Below the pieces are notes generated by a model. It was given only the letters and a program-made list of their open reading frames with translations. It had not been told where the DNA came from and ran no database searches. Shown here piece by piece: positions 36,131 to 44,953 of a stretch of DNA of 64,000 nucleotides (the stretch's first letter is position 1; every line of letters starts with the position of its first letter). The translations under genes were made by a program, and so were the position numbers. The DNA is taken from positions 50,481-114,480 of the forward strand of contig NZ_LHPC01000020.1 of assembly GCF_001297125.1 (NCBI RefSeq), written 5' to 3'. Source of the stretch: Pseudomonas sp. RIT-PI-q. Lineage in GTDB: Bacteria > Pseudomonadota > Gammaproteobacteria > Pseudomonadales > Pseudomonadaceae.

Positions 36131-36205
36131 TCGCCGGCGTGCTGGTGGTGTACGGTTGCCACCAACTGGTAACCTGAGCCCCTGGTTTCATGCCGCTTAT
36201 GGACC

Positions 36206-36229
36206 ATCGAGGCGCTACGGCGTCTCGAT
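36206..36229. terminator. stable cUACGg hairpin between the permease and folD
   Basis: ATCGAGGCGC and GCGTCTCGAT form a 10-pair stem (one G-U pair) closed by a TACG loop of the very stable UNCG type. No U-run follows, so it may be a weak terminator or an RNA-stabilising element inside the operon. Confidence 0.5.
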
Positions 36230-36250
36230 GATCACCTCGATATTCTTTCA

Positions 36251-37177
36251 ATGACGGTGACGCATTTGAACAGCAATACCCCACCACTGGCCCGGAATAT
36301 CGACGGTAAAGCCATTGCCGCCAAGGTTCTGGAAGAAGTCCGCGAAGAGCTTCTGGTCCTCGCCGGGCAGCAAATTTTTCCCGCATTAGCGGTCCTGCTG
36401 ATCGGCGATGATCCGGCCAGCCATGTGTATGTGCGCAATAAGCTGCTGCGAGCCAAGGAGGTCGGGATTCGCTCCCTTGAATACCGTCTGCCGGACGACG
36501 CCAGCCAGGCGCAAGTGCTGGAACTGATTGCCCAATTGAATGCCGACGCCACGGTGAGCGGCATTTTGGTGCAGTTGCCTCTGCCGGGGCATATCGACGA
36601 AGCGGCGGTGATTCATGCCATTGACCCGATCAAGGACGTGGACGGTTTTCATCGGGAAAACGTGGGTGGGCTGGTGCAAGGCATCGAGGTCCTGACGCCC
36701 TGTACGCCCAGCGGCTGCATGCGTTTGCTGCACGAAACCTGTGGTGATTTGAGCGGTTTGCATGCGGTGGTTATTGGCCGATCGAACATTGTCGGCAAGC
36801 CGATGGCGACCTTGTTGTTGCAGGCGCATTGTTCGGTGAGTGTGGTGCACTCCCGCAGCGTCGATGCGCCGGCGTTGTGCCGATTGGCGGATATCGTTGT
36901 CGCAGCGGTGGGTCGTCCGGGTTTGATCGACGCCAGTTGGCTTAAGCCTGGAGCGGTGGTGATTGATGTCGGGATTAATCGTATTACCGACGAATCGGGT
37001 AGTCATCTGGTGGGTGATGTTGATTATGCCAGTGCGCGCACGGTTGCCAGTGCGATCACGCCGGTGCCTGGGGGTGTTGGGCCGATGACGATTGCTTATC
37101 TGCTGAAGAACACGCTGATTGCCAGTCAGTTGCAGCGTGGTGTTTTGGGCTCGGGGGCTTTTGCGGTGGGTCAGTGA
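36251..37177 (+). CDS. folD: methylenetetrahydrofolate dehydrogenase/cyclohydrolase, copy 1
   Basis: The 308-residue bifunctional enzyme has the FolD signatures [17 protein letters not shown] (catalytic Lys), [23 protein letters not shown] and [11 protein letters not shown]. It converts 5,10-methylene-THF to 10-formyl-THF, the step between formaldehyde capture and PurU. The N-terminus has about 12 extra residues and no clear Shine-Dalgarno site before the ATG. The second half uses more T-ending codons than its neighbours. A second folD lies at 45817. Confidence 0.9.
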   Translation: MTVTHLNSNTPPLARNIDGKAIAAKVLEEVREELLVLAGQQIFPALAVLLIGDDPASHVYVRNKLLRAKEVGIRSLEYRLPDDASQAQVLELIAQLNADATVSGILVQLPLPGHIDEAAVIHAIDPIKDVDGFHRENVGGLVQGIEVLTPCTPSGCMRLLHETCGDLSGLHAVVIGRSNIVGKPMATLLLQAHCSVSVVHSRSVDAPALCRLADIVVAAVGRPGLIDASWLKPGAVVIDVGINRITDESGSHLVGDVDYASARTVASAITPVPGGVGPMTIAYLLKNTLIASQLQRGVLGSGAFAVGQ

Positions 37178-37409
37178 CCTGGCGTTGGGCTGAGATCCGC
37201 TGAAGTAACGAGTACATATCCGTTTTTTTGGTCGTGGCGGCTATTGGTTTCGCTTTTACAGCGAGTCACTTGGAAAAGCCCCAAGTAACCAAGGGCTTCT
37301 ACCCCTTTCGTTCGGTGCCTCGCTCCGGCCCTGCTCCGTGGGCTCGCTGCATCAAAATCAACAGCTCGGCGGCCTGCGGGCCGGCCTGGTTGGGGGTACG
37401 CATCCCCCT
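37178..37409. other. intergenic spacer resembling a repeated Pseudomonas module
   Basis: No gene. The stretch 37230-37400 (TTTTTTGGTCGTGG, CAGCGAGTCACTTGG, ACCAAGGGCTTCT) reads like a non-coding module I have seen repeated in Pseudomonas intergenic regions. I cannot confirm the copy number from this window. Confidence 0.35.
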
Positions 37410-37642
37410 GTAGGAGCTGGCTTGCCAGCGAAGGGCGTTAACGATGGCGCGTTTTAACAGGATAAACGTGGCGCATTTGAGATCTTCGCTGGCAAGCCAG
37501 CTCCTACATTCCACCGCGTTCGTCCAGGCAACTCGATCAACTGTAGGAGCTGGCTTGCCAGCGAAGAACGTTAACGATGACGCGTTTTAACAGGGTAAAC
37601 GTGGCGCATTCGAGTCCTTCGCTGGCAAGCCAGCTCCTACAA
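37410..37642. repeat. tandem pair of REPINs with 33-base spacer
   Basis: Two REPINs (37410-37508 and 37542-37642) with near-identical loops (GTTAACGATG.CGCGTTTTAA) are separated by a 33-base spacer. A matching tandem pair lies at 44514-44743. There the loops keep this orientation but the spacer is the reverse complement. Confidence 0.9.
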
Positions 37643-37663
37643 TTTGGTCGGTGTACACCCGCA

Positions 37664-37693
37664 AAAAACCCCGTCAACAACGACGGGGTTTTT
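37664..37693. terminator. rho-independent terminator of the gmaS-mgs-amt operon
   Basis: AAAAACCCCGTC and GACGGGGTTTTT pair perfectly around a short loop, with an A/T-rich foot on both sides. It lies 24 bases after the amt stop on the minus strand and can also act on plus-strand transcripts. Confidence 0.88.
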
Positions 37694-37716
37694 CGCAAGT
37701 CGATCAACCCTCAGGA

Positions 37717-39042
37717 TCAGTGGTTGTAAGCACGCTCATTGTGCTCAGCCAGATCCAGCCCCATGTCTTCCACCGACTCATCCGCACGCAAGCCAACCAA
37801 CGCGTTGACCACCTTGAGAATGACCCAACTGATGGCAAAGCAGTAAACCGTCGTCAACAGCACACCCTTGACCTGTGCCACAACCTGAGCGCCCATGGTC
37901 ACACCTTCGACCAAACCGCCCATCGACGGCACACAAAACACCCCGGTCAACACTGCGCCAATCATCCCGCCGATGCCGTGCAAACCAAACACATCAAGGC
38001 TGTCGTCATAGCCGAAGCGGCGCTTGAGCACAGTGACGCTCAAATAGCAGAACACTCCGCACAGCAGGCCGATGGCCAACGCACCACCAACACCGACATA
38101 CGCGCATGCTGGCGTGATCCCCACCAGACCGGCCAAGGCACCGCTGGCCAGACCGAGCGCACTCGGCTTGCCGACCTTGAACCACTCGGTAAACATCCAG
38201 CCGAGAATGCCGGCACACGCGCCCAGTTGGGTATTGAGCATGACAATGCCGGAGGTGCCGCTAAGACCGCCACCGGAGCCGATGTTGAAGCCGAACCAGC
38301 CGACCCAAAGCATCGCCGCACCGGCCATGGTCAAACTCAGGTTGTGCGCCGGCATCGGGGTATTTTGATAGCCCTTGCGCTTGCCGAGAATCAGGCACGC
38401 CGCCAGCGCCGCGACACCGGCATTGATATGCACCGCGGTGCCGCCGGCAAAGTCCAGCACGCCCCAGTTATGCATCAACGCCCCCGAGCCGCCCCAGACC
38501 ATATGCGCCACCGGGGCGTAAACCAGGGTGAACCACAGCGCCATGAACAGCAGCGCCGCCGAGAACTTCATGCGTTCGGCGAACGCCCCGGCGATCAGCG
38601 CCGGGGTGATGATGGCGAAGGTCATCTGGAAGGTCACGAACACGCCTTCCGGTATATCCCCGACCAGACTCTCGGGGGTCATGCCGGCCAGAAACGCCCG
38701 GCTCAAACCGCCGACAAAGCTGTTGAAGGTCACCTGCCCCTCGACCATGCCGGTGCTGTCGACCACCATGCTGTAGCCATAAATCACCCACAAAACACCC
38801 ACCAGACCGGCGATACCGAAGCACTGGGTAAACAACGAAAGCATGTTTTTCGCCCGCACCAGTCCGCCGTAAAACAAGGCGAGACCCGGTAGACACATAA
38901 ACAGCACCAACACCGCGGCAGTAACCATCCAGGCGGTGCTACCCGTGTTCAAAGTTGGTGCATCGGCCGCCTGCGCCAGTGGCACGAGTGCACCGGCCGC
39001 CAGTAAGCCAAGAAGGGATTTGCCGAGAAGACGATTAACCAT
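37717..39042 (-). CDS. amt: ammonium/methylammonium channel (Amt)
   Basis: The 441-residue protein has a cleavable signal-like N-terminus (ending VPLAQAAD) and 11 membrane segments. It carries the Amt signatures, including FYGGLVRAKN, DFAGGTAVHINAG and FGLHGIGGM, the last two holding the twin pore histidines. AGGAG lies upstream of the ATG at 39042; the longer frame is not used. Amt channels admit methylammonium as well as ammonium, and this one is the last gene of the N-methylglutamate synthase operon, so methylamine uptake is a natural role. Confidence 0.92.
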   Translation of the reverse strand: MVNRLLGKSLLGLLAAGALVPLAQAADAPTLNTGSTAWMVTAAVLVLFMCLPGLALFYGGLVRAKNMLSLFTQCFGIAGLVGVLWVIYGYSMVVDSTGMVEGQVTFNSFVGGLSRAFLAGMTPESLVGDIPEGVFVTFQMTFAIITPALIAGAFAERMKFSAALLFMALWFTLVYAPVAHMVWGGSGALMHNWGVLDFAGGTAVHINAGVAALAACLILGKRKGYQNTPMPAHNLSLTMAGAAMLWVGWFGFNIGSGGGLSGTSGIVMLNTQLGACAGILGWMFTEWFKVGKPSALGLASGALAGLVGITPACAYVGVGGALAIGLLCGVFCYLSVTVLKRRFGYDDSLDVFGLHGIGGMIGAVLTGVFCVPSMGGLVEGVTMGAQVVAQVKGVLLTTVYCFAISWVILKVVNALVGLRADESVEDMGLDLAEHNERAYNH

Positions 39043-39140
39043 GTTCAAAGCTCCTGCAAAAAAATGGAAAGTGCCTGGCAGTGAGCAAATGGCAAAGCGA
39101 CGGACCTTTTCGGTCTCTTCGAATAGCTGACACCCATACC

Positions 39141-39224
39141 TGTAGGAGCCGGCTTGCCGGCGAAGGCATTCCTGAGCCTTGCACAAGCCGTAAGGACGCC
39201 TTCGCTGGCAAGCCAGCTCCTACG
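39141..39224. repeat. REPIN between mgsC and amt
   Basis: TGTAGGAGCCGGCTTGCCGG pairs with CTGGCAAGCCAGCTCCTAC around a 40-base loop. The body matches the reverse complement of the REPIN at 34382-34466, while a CTG..CCCATAC word precedes both in the same direction. Confidence 0.88.
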
Positions 39225-39234
39225 GGGTTACACC

Positions 39235-40557
39235 TCAGTATCTGGAACCTGGCACCCAATTAGTCCCCGCCAACGGCACCCGTGCCATGGCCGCCGACTC
39301 CACCGTCAATGCCACCAGATCCTCAGGATCAAGGTTGTGCAGGTGCGACTTGCCGCAAGCACGGGCCATGGTCTGGGCCTCCAGCACCATGACGCGCAGG
39401 TAGTTGGCCAGACGTCGGCCGCCTTCCACCGGGTCCAGACGCTTGGACAGCTCCGGGTCCTGAGTGGTAATGCCAGCCGGGTCACGGCCGTTCTGCCAGT
39501 CATCATAGAAACCGGCCGCCGAGCCGATTTTTTTCAGTTCCTCGTCCAGTCGTGGATGGTTATCGCCCAAGGCAATCAACGCCGCCGTGCCGATGGCCAC
39601 CGCATCCGCCCCCATCGCCATGGCCTTGGCCACGTCGGCACCGTTGCGAATACCACCGGACACAATCAACTGCACCGTGCGATGCATGCCCATCTCTTGC
39701 AAAGCCTGTACCGCTTGCGGGATGGCCGACAAAATCGGGATGCCGACGTGCTCGATAAACACTTCCTGAGTCGCCGCAGTCCCGCCTTGCATGCCGTCGA
39801 GCACAATCACATCGGCCCCGGCCTTCACCGCCAACTTAACGTCGTAATACGGCCGGCTCGCGCCAATCTTCACGTAGATCGGTTTTTCCCAGTCGGTGAT
39901 TTCCCGCAGCTCGGCAATCTTGATCGCCAGGTCATCCGGCCCGGTCCAGTCCGGATGACGGCAAGCGCTGCGCTGGTCGACACCGATCGGCAAGGTACGC
40001 ATACCGGCCACACGTTCGGTGACTTTCATGCCCAGCAACATACCGCCGCCACCGGGTTTGGCGCCCTGCCCCAGAACGATTTCAATCGCGTCAGCCTTGC
40101 GCAGATCGTCCGGGTTCATGCCATAACGGGAGGGCAGATACTGATAAACCAGATGCTGCGACTGGCCGCGCTCTTCCGGGGTCATGCCACCATCACCAGT
40201 GGTGGTGCTGGTGCCGGCGATGGTCGCGCCACGGCCCAGGGCTTCCTTGGCATTGGCCGACAGCGCGCCGAAACTCATGCCGGCGATGGTCACCGGAATC
40301 TTCAGGTGAATCGGCTTCTTGGCGAAGCGGTTGCCGAGTATCACGTCTGTGCCGCACTTCTCCCGATAACCTTCCAGCGGGTAGCGCGAAACACTGGCAC
40401 CGAGCAGCAGCAGGTCATCGAAATGTGGCAGTTTGCGCTTGGTGCCACCGCCGCGAATGTCGTAGATGCCGGTTTCCGCGGCACGCTGGATTTCCTGGAT
40501 GGTCAGGCGGTCGAAGGTAGCTGACTCACGCAGTACCGGAGGGGTTTTCTCGCTCAT
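39235..40557 (-). CDS. mgsC: N-methylglutamate synthase, FMN-binding subunit
   Basis: The 440-residue protein equals the central FMN-binding TIM barrel of glutamate synthase (GLADGSIR-like core: SFGALSANAKEALGRGA, EIVLGQGAKPGGGGML, VLDGMQGGTAATQEVF, GGIRNGADVAKAMAMGADAV). In N-methylglutamate synthase this subunit joins methylamine to the glutamate skeleton with the help of the amidotransferase-like subunit. It lies 15 bases after mgsB in the order gmaS-mgsA-mgsB-mgsC. Confidence 0.9.
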   Translation of the reverse strand: MSEKTPPVLRESATFDRLTIQEIQRAAETGIYDIRGGGTKRKLPHFDDLLLLGASVSRYPLEGYREKCGTDVILGNRFAKKPIHLKIPVTIAGMSFGALSANAKEALGRGATIAGTSTTTGDGGMTPEERGQSQHLVYQYLPSRYGMNPDDLRKADAIEIVLGQGAKPGGGGMLLGMKVTERVAGMRTLPIGVDQRSACRHPDWTGPDDLAIKIAELREITDWEKPIYVKIGASRPYYDVKLAVKAGADVIVLDGMQGGTAATQEVFIEHVGIPILSAIPQAVQALQEMGMHRTVQLIVSGGIRNGADVAKAMAMGADAVAIGTAALIALGDNHPRLDEELKKIGSAAGFYDDWQNGRDPAGITTQDPELSKRLDPVEGGRRLANYLRVMVLEAQTMARACGKSHLHNLDPEDLVALTVESAAMARVPLAGTNWVPGSRY

Positions 40558-40572
40558 GTTATGGCTCCTGGA

Positions 40573-41256
40573 TCAGTACGCGGACGCGTTATCGACTTTG
40601 AAGTTGTACAACTGACGGGCCGAGCCGTAGCGCTTGAAGTCAGCCGCCTGGTGGTCGAAACCGGCACGGTTGAGCAGCACTTGCAACTCTTCCAGGTGCT
40701 CGGCGCGCATCTCTTTCTCGATGCAGTCCGAGCCCAGGGACTCAACTGTTCCTTTGACGTAGATGTGGGTTTCATACAACGAATCGCCCAGTGCATCGCC
40801 GGCATCACCACAGACCACCAAACGACCGGCCTGCCCCATGAAGCAACTCATATGGCCGATGCTGCCGCCGACGACGATGTCGATGCCTTTCATGGAAATC
40901 CCGCAGCGCGCCCCGGCGTCGCCTTCGATCACCAGCAGCCCGCCATGGGCCGTGGCACCGGCCGCCTGCGAGGCACTGCCTTTGACCCGGACGTAGCCGG
41001 ACATCATGTTCTCGGCGCAGCCGACACCGACATTGCCGTGCACGGTGATCGAGGCTTTTTGATTCATGCCCGCGCAGTAGTAACCGGCGTGGCCCTGGAT
41101 ATCGATGGACACGGCCTGGTTCACCCCGACCGCGAGGTTGTGCTTGCCATTGGAATGAGTGACGACCCACTCACGGTCCTCAACAGCATTCACCTGGTCA
41201 TGCAGCGCCTGATTGAGGTCGCGCACGGTGGCAGTGGAAAGATCGATGGTTTTCAT
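40573..41256 (-). CDS. mgsB: N-methylglutamate synthase, GXGXG-domain subunit
   Basis: The 227 residues form a right-handed beta-helix like the C-terminal domain of glutamate synthase, with regular Gly-rich repeats (GHAGYYCAGMNQ, GDAGARCGISMKGID, GSIGHMSCFMGQAG). The domain is structural and holds the complex together. The gap to mgsA is 11 bases and to mgsC 15 bases. Confidence 0.9.
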   Translation of the reverse strand: MKTIDLSTATVRDLNQALHDQVNAVEDREWVVTHSNGKHNLAVGVNQAVSIDIQGHAGYYCAGMNQKASITVHGNVGVGCAENMMSGYVRVKGSASQAAGATAHGGLLVIEGDAGARCGISMKGIDIVVGGSIGHMSCFMGQAGRLVVCGDAGDALGDSLYETHIYVKGTVESLGSDCIEKEMRAEHLEELQVLLNRAGFDHQAADFKRYGSARQLYNFKVDNASAY

Positions 41257-41267
41257 GTGTGCGCTCC

Positions 41268-42173
41268 TTAAGCTGACTCGCGTTCCCAGATGTACAGGGT
41301 GGCCGGTGCCGGCTCCCAGATCCTGGCGTTTTCGATTCCCGGCAGGCTGGACAACGCCTGGTATTCGGAGGCCATGGCGACGTAGTCGTCGGTCTCGGCG
41401 AGGATCGCGGGCTTGCAGGCAATCGGGTCGCGGATCACCGCGAAACCGTTGCGGGTGCCGATGGCGAAGGTGAAAAAACCGTCCAGGTCTTCCAGCGAAT
41501 GATCCAGCGCCTCCTTCAACGAATCGCCCTGTTGCAGGCGCCAGGTCAGGTAACCGGCGGCCACTTCAGTGTCGTTGTCGGTCTCGAAATGGATGCCTTC
41601 GCGCTTGAGTTCCTGGCGCAGACGGAAGTGGTTGGACAGCGAGCCGTTGTGCACCAGGCACAAGTCGGCGCCGGTGGAAAACGGGTGGCTGCCTTCCATG
41701 GTCACCGCACTTTCGGTGGCCATCCGGGTGTGGCCGATGATGTGGCTGCCCTTCATGCTGGCCAGGCCAAAACGTTGGGAAATCTCTTGGGGCAAGCCCA
41801 TGCCCTTGAGGATTTCGATGCTCTGCCCCGCACTCATGATCCGCACGCTCGGCGCCAGTTCGGCGAGGGCCAGACGGACCGGCGCCTCTTCGGCATGGAT
41901 CTTCAGCACGGCGGCGCTGGCGTTCTGGAACCAGTCCAGCGAACAGCCAAGGCGCCCTTCCAGTTCGCCCATCAGGGTTTTCCAGTCGAAGCCATCGGTG
42001 GTCGCTTGCAGCGTCAGCTTGACCCAGCCATCCGCCACTTCATCGCCGTAGATGGCGAAACCGGCGCTGTCCGGGCCACGATCGGTCATGGCCTGCAACA
42101 TCGGTTCAAAGAGCTTGCCGAGCTGGGATTCCAGCTGCGGATTTTTCAGGTAAAGACCTACGATTCCACACAT
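41268..42173 (-). CDS. mgsA: N-methylglutamate synthase, class II amidotransferase subunit
   Basis: This 301-residue Ntn-hydrolase begins MCGIVGLYLK, so Cys2 becomes the catalytic N-terminal cysteine. Later segments GHTRMATESAVTMEGSHPF and LVHNGSLSNHFRLR are the glutamine/amide-binding parts of class II amidotransferases. It is thought to cut gamma-glutamylmethylamide, passing methylamine to the synthase subunits. It follows gmaS by 72 bases. Confidence 0.9.
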   Translation of the reverse strand: MCGIVGLYLKNPQLESQLGKLFEPMLQAMTDRGPDSAGFAIYGDEVADGWVKLTLQATTDGFDWKTLMGELEGRLGCSLDWFQNASAAVLKIHAEEAPVRLALAELAPSVRIMSAGQSIEILKGMGLPQEISQRFGLASMKGSHIIGHTRMATESAVTMEGSHPFSTGADLCLVHNGSLSNHFRLRQELKREGIHFETDNDTEVAAGYLTWRLQQGDSLKEALDHSLEDLDGFFTFAIGTRNGFAVIRDPIACKPAILAETDDYVAMASEYQALSSLPGIENARIWEPAPATLYIWERESA

Positions 42174-42245
42174 ATCAAGTCTCCTTCGAAGGCACTGAGC
42201 ACCCGGCGCCGTGCCGGGTGCCCGAATGGTTGTCGATGCAACAAA

Positions 42246-43580
42246 TCAGAAAAATTCGGTATAGCGCTGGATCTCCCAATCGGAGACGTGGCGGCTGTAT
42301 TCCACCCACTCCATGCGCTTGAGCTTGACGAACTCGCCAACGATCTGCGGGCCCAGCACCTCGGCGAACAGCGGGTCGGCTTCGAGCGCGTCGCAGGCTT
42401 CCTTGAGCGATTGCGGCAGGGTCTTGATGCCGCGCGCAGCGATCTGCTCCAGGCTCAGGCTGTAGAGGTTTTCATTGCAGACGTGGTCGATTTCCAGCTG
42501 ACGGTCGATGCCGTCCAGCCCGGCAGCGATGATCGCGGCACTGACCAGATAGGGATTGCACCCAGCGTCCGGCAGACGAAATTCCAGGCGGCCGTAAGGC
42601 ACCCGCACCATCGCCGAGCGGTTGTTGGCGCCGAAGGCAATGAAGGCCGGCGCCCAGGTTGCGCCGGACAACGAGTTACCGACCACCAGACGCTTGTAGG
42701 AGTTGACTGTCGGCGCAGCGAAGGCACACAGCGCCGGGCCATGGGCAAGCAAACCGGCCGCGAAGTGATAGGCCATTTTCGACAGGCCCATGCCGCTCGG
42801 GTCGTTGGCGTCATGGAACAGGTTCTTGTTGTCGGCACTGCTGATCGACAGGTGAAAATGCATGCCGTTGCCGGCGCGTTTCGGGTCAGGCTTGGGCATG
42901 AACGAGCAGATCATGCCGAGGTCATTGGCAATCTCACCGGCGGCCATGCGGAAGAAGGTGAAGCGGTCCGCCGAGGTCATGGCGTCGCTGTAGGTGTAGT
43001 TGATCTCGAACTGGCCGTTGGCGTCTTCGTGGTCGATTTGATAGATCTCGAAATCCACCGCCTGCAAGGCTTCGGTCAGGCGTTCAAGGAACACCCGGGA
43101 GCGCGACAGGCCTTTATAGTCGTAGCAAGGCTTGTCGAGGTTGTCGCTGGGGTCGACCAGTTGCAGCTTGCCGCTCTCATCGCGGCGCATCAGGTTGAAC
43201 TCGGGTTCCAGGCCGGTGTTGAGGGTCCAGCCTTTTTCTTCCAGGCGCTGTACTTGTTGCTGCAGCACATAGCGGCTGTCATACGGATGCGGCTTGCCGT
43301 CGACATGGCCGATGCACACCACCCGGCCATAACCCGGTTGCCAAGGCACCGGCGTCAGGGTCGACAAGTCACCGCGAGCCATGAAATCCGGGCCGTGGGG
43401 CTCCATGCCCATGCCGCTGATCGCGAACCCGGCAAAACCTGCTCCTTCTTCGGCGACGGCTTTGAGACCACAAATCGGCACCGATTTGGTCTTGGCTGCA
43501 CCGTGAATATCCACAAACTGCGCAAGCACGTACTTGATCTCGTGCTTGTCGATGATGCGCTGGGTTTCTGCTGGCAACAT
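42246..43580 (-). CDS. gmaS: gamma-glutamylmethylamide synthetase (GMAS)
   Basis: The 444-residue glutamine-synthetase-fold enzyme has the family segments [32 protein letters not shown] (ATP/glutamate site) and [20 protein letters not shown]. It is the GlnT-like type that ligates methylamine to glutamate with ATP, the entry step of the N-methylglutamate pathway. First gene of the operon, with GAGGAG before the ATG. The promoter region has a sigma-54 element and a TTCC-N5-GGAA operator. Confidence 0.92.
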   Translation of the reverse strand: MLPAETQRIIDKHEIKYVLAQFVDIHGAAKTKSVPICGLKAVAEEGAGFAGFAISGMGMEPHGPDFMARGDLSTLTPVPWQPGYGRVVCIGHVDGKPHPYDSRYVLQQQVQRLEEKGWTLNTGLEPEFNLMRRDESGKLQLVDPSDNLDKPCYDYKGLSRSRVFLERLTEALQAVDFEIYQIDHEDANGQFEINYTYSDAMTSADRFTFFRMAAGEIANDLGMICSFMPKPDPKRAGNGMHFHLSISSADNKNLFHDANDPSGMGLSKMAYHFAAGLLAHGPALCAFAAPTVNSYKRLVVGNSLSGATWAPAFIAFGANNRSAMVRVPYGRLEFRLPDAGCNPYLVSAAIIAAGLDGIDRQLEIDHVCNENLYSLSLEQIAARGIKTLPQSLKEACDALEADPLFAEVLGPQIVGEFVKLKRMEWVEYSRHVSDWEIQRYTEFF

Positions 43581-43638
43581 TGCGTGTCACTCCTCGCGAA
43601 AGGCAAAACGTTGTGGATTGGCCGTGACTGTCTTTTTA

Positions 43639-43671
43639 TTCCTAAAAAGAAAGTTAGTTTCCCAATAGGAA
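43639..43671 (-). promoter_or_regulatory. paired TTCC-N5-GGAA operators at the gmaS start site
   Basis: TTCC-TAAAA-AGAA (43639-43651) and TTCC-CAATA-GGAA (43659-43671) are spaced 20 bases. The second one begins directly after the sigma-54 -12 element and covers the expected transcription start. Confidence 0.65.
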
Positions 43672-43687
43672 TGCAAGGCCCTTGCCA
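43672..43687 (-). promoter_or_regulatory. sigma-54 (RpoN) promoter of gmaS-mgsABC-amt
   Basis: On the minus strand TGGCAAGGGCCTTGCA matches the -24/-12 consensus TGGCACG-N4-TTGCA with one mismatch and the exact GG-N10-GC spacing. It is about 90 bases before the gmaS ATG. NtrC control of this operon is expected. Confidence 0.75.
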
Positions 43688-43754
43688 GATTCGCGAGTGC
43701 GACGCTGATACGCCGTGAGAGGCGCTTTTGTGCTGTATATATGGGAATATTCTT

Positions 43755-43767
43755 TTCCCAGTGGGAA
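43755..43767 (+). promoter_or_regulatory. TTCC-N5-GGAA operator upstream of the XRE regulator
   Basis: TTCC-CAGTG-GGAA is a perfect palindrome core. A GGAA half-site lies 20 bases upstream (43744) and a looser copy, TTCT-CAGTG-CGAA, at 43809-43821. Autoregulation by the adjacent XRE protein would explain it. Confidence 0.6.
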
Positions 43768-43856
43768 TACCGCCCGAGGGATGCGCGCCGAGCGCCGCGA
43801 TTTGCACTTTCTCAGTGCGAAACTAATATTACTGAACGGAAAGTGTGCAGGATCTG

Positions 43857-44462
43857 ATGACTATGTCGACCGAAACCGCCCCGCGCCTCAAGCTTGAGCA
43901 ATACCTGGGATTGCAGATCAAGCGCCAGCGTCAGGCGCAGGATCTGAAACTGTCTGACGTGGCGAAGATCGCCGATATCAGCCAGGGCATGTTGAGCAAG
44001 ATCGAAAACGCCCAGGTGTCCACCAGCCTCGATACCCTGAGCCGTCTGTGCGATGTGCTGGGCCTGCCGTTGTCGAAGTTGTTCAGCGAATACGATCAGC
44101 AGGATGGCAGTGCGTTGTTGGTCAAGGCCGATCAGGGAATGGAAGTGGTGCGCCGCGGTACGGAGAAAGGCCATACGTACCATCTGCTCAATCACACGCG
44201 TGGGCCGAAGAAGAGTTTTGAGGCTTACATGGTGAGCATGGATGATGCGAGTGAGGAGTTTCCGACCTTTTCGCACCCTGGCACCGAGTTCCTCCATCTG
44301 CTGGAGGGTGAGCTGATTTATCGCCATGGGAATCAGCTGTATCGCATGGAGGCGGGTGACAGTTTGACGTTTGAAGGTGAAATTCCGCATGGGCCGGAAG
44401 AGTTGGTACAGGTGCCGATTCGGCTTTTGTCGATCATGAATTATGGGAGTGACAAAGAGTAA
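43857..44462 (+). CDS. XRE-family regulator with C-terminal cupin
   Basis: The 201-residue protein has a Cro/C1-type helix-turn-helix (about 20-75, KLSDVAKIADISQGMLSKIENAQ) and a small cupin domain (about 120-195, HPGTEFLHLLEGELIYRHGN). This architecture is common in regulators of amine and amino-acid use. The ATG at 43857 has AGGA 4 bases upstream; an ATG at 43863 and a GTG at 43845 are alternatives. It is divergent from gmaS and the best candidate to bind the TTCC-N5-GGAA sites. Effector unknown. Confidence 0.85.
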   Translation: MTMSTETAPRLKLEQYLGLQIKRQRQAQDLKLSDVAKIADISQGMLSKIENAQVSTSLDTLSRLCDVLGLPLSKLFSEYDQQDGSALLVKADQGMEVVRRGTEKGHTYHLLNHTRGPKKSFEAYMVSMDDASEEFPTFSHPGTEFLHLLEGELIYRHGNQLYRMEAGDSLTFEGEIPHGPEELVQVPIRLLSIMNYGSDKE

Positions 44463-44513
44463 AGGCGCCCTGACAGCCAACCAATCTCTCGCAGATGCAC
44501 CCCAAACAAACTG

Positions 44514-44743
44514 TAGGAGCTGGCTTGCCAGCGAAGTTCGTTAACGATGACGCGTTTCAGCAGGATAAACGCGGTGCATTTGAGATCTTCGCTGGCAAGC
44601 CAGCTCCTACAGTTGATCGGGTTGCCCGGACCAACGCGGTCGAATGTAGGAGCTGGCTTGCCAGCGAAGAACGTTAACGATGACGGTTTTCAACAGGATG
44701 AACGCAACATATTTGAGTCCTTCGCGAGCAAGTTCGCTCCTAC
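44514..44743. repeat. second tandem REPIN pair
   Basis: REPINs at 44514-44612 and 44645-44743 with the same loops as the pair at 37410-37642. The 33-base spacer here matches the reverse complement of the other spacer with four mismatches. It fills much of the 490-base gap between the XRE gene and purU2. Confidence 0.9.
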
Positions 44744-44845
44744 AGGGAATCGCTAACCCGCCATCCAAAAAATTCCCCCCAGTTAAAAAACTTTCACAAA
44801 ACCCCTAGACGCCACGCCCCCACTTCCCCTATAAAGTCACCAACA

Positions 44846-44869
44846 GGAATAATTTATTCCTAACAAGAA
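44846..44869 (+). promoter_or_regulatory. TTCC/GGAA operators before purU2-folD2-mgdABCD
   Basis: A GGAA half-site (44846) and TTCC-TAACA-AGAA (44857-44869) keep the 20-base spacing seen in the other amine promoters. A TATAAA word at 44830 could be a -10 element, which would put the operators at or just after the start of transcription. Confidence 0.5.
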
Positions 44870-44953
44870 AATGCGCTCAAGGAATGAGCCCGCTGTTCGC
44901 TGACACTTTTTTCGCTATGCGATGAGCTGCCGCCATCATCCCGAGGACGTGTC

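Noticed and set aside
37230..37400. Short protein-coding gene in the spacer after folD
   Set aside because: The frame has no family likeness and the sequence looks like a repeated non-coding module with REP units attached.
42246..43580. Ordinary glutamine synthetase
   Set aside because: It is of the GlnT/GMAS type and heads the mgsABC-amt operon, which points to methylamine ligation.
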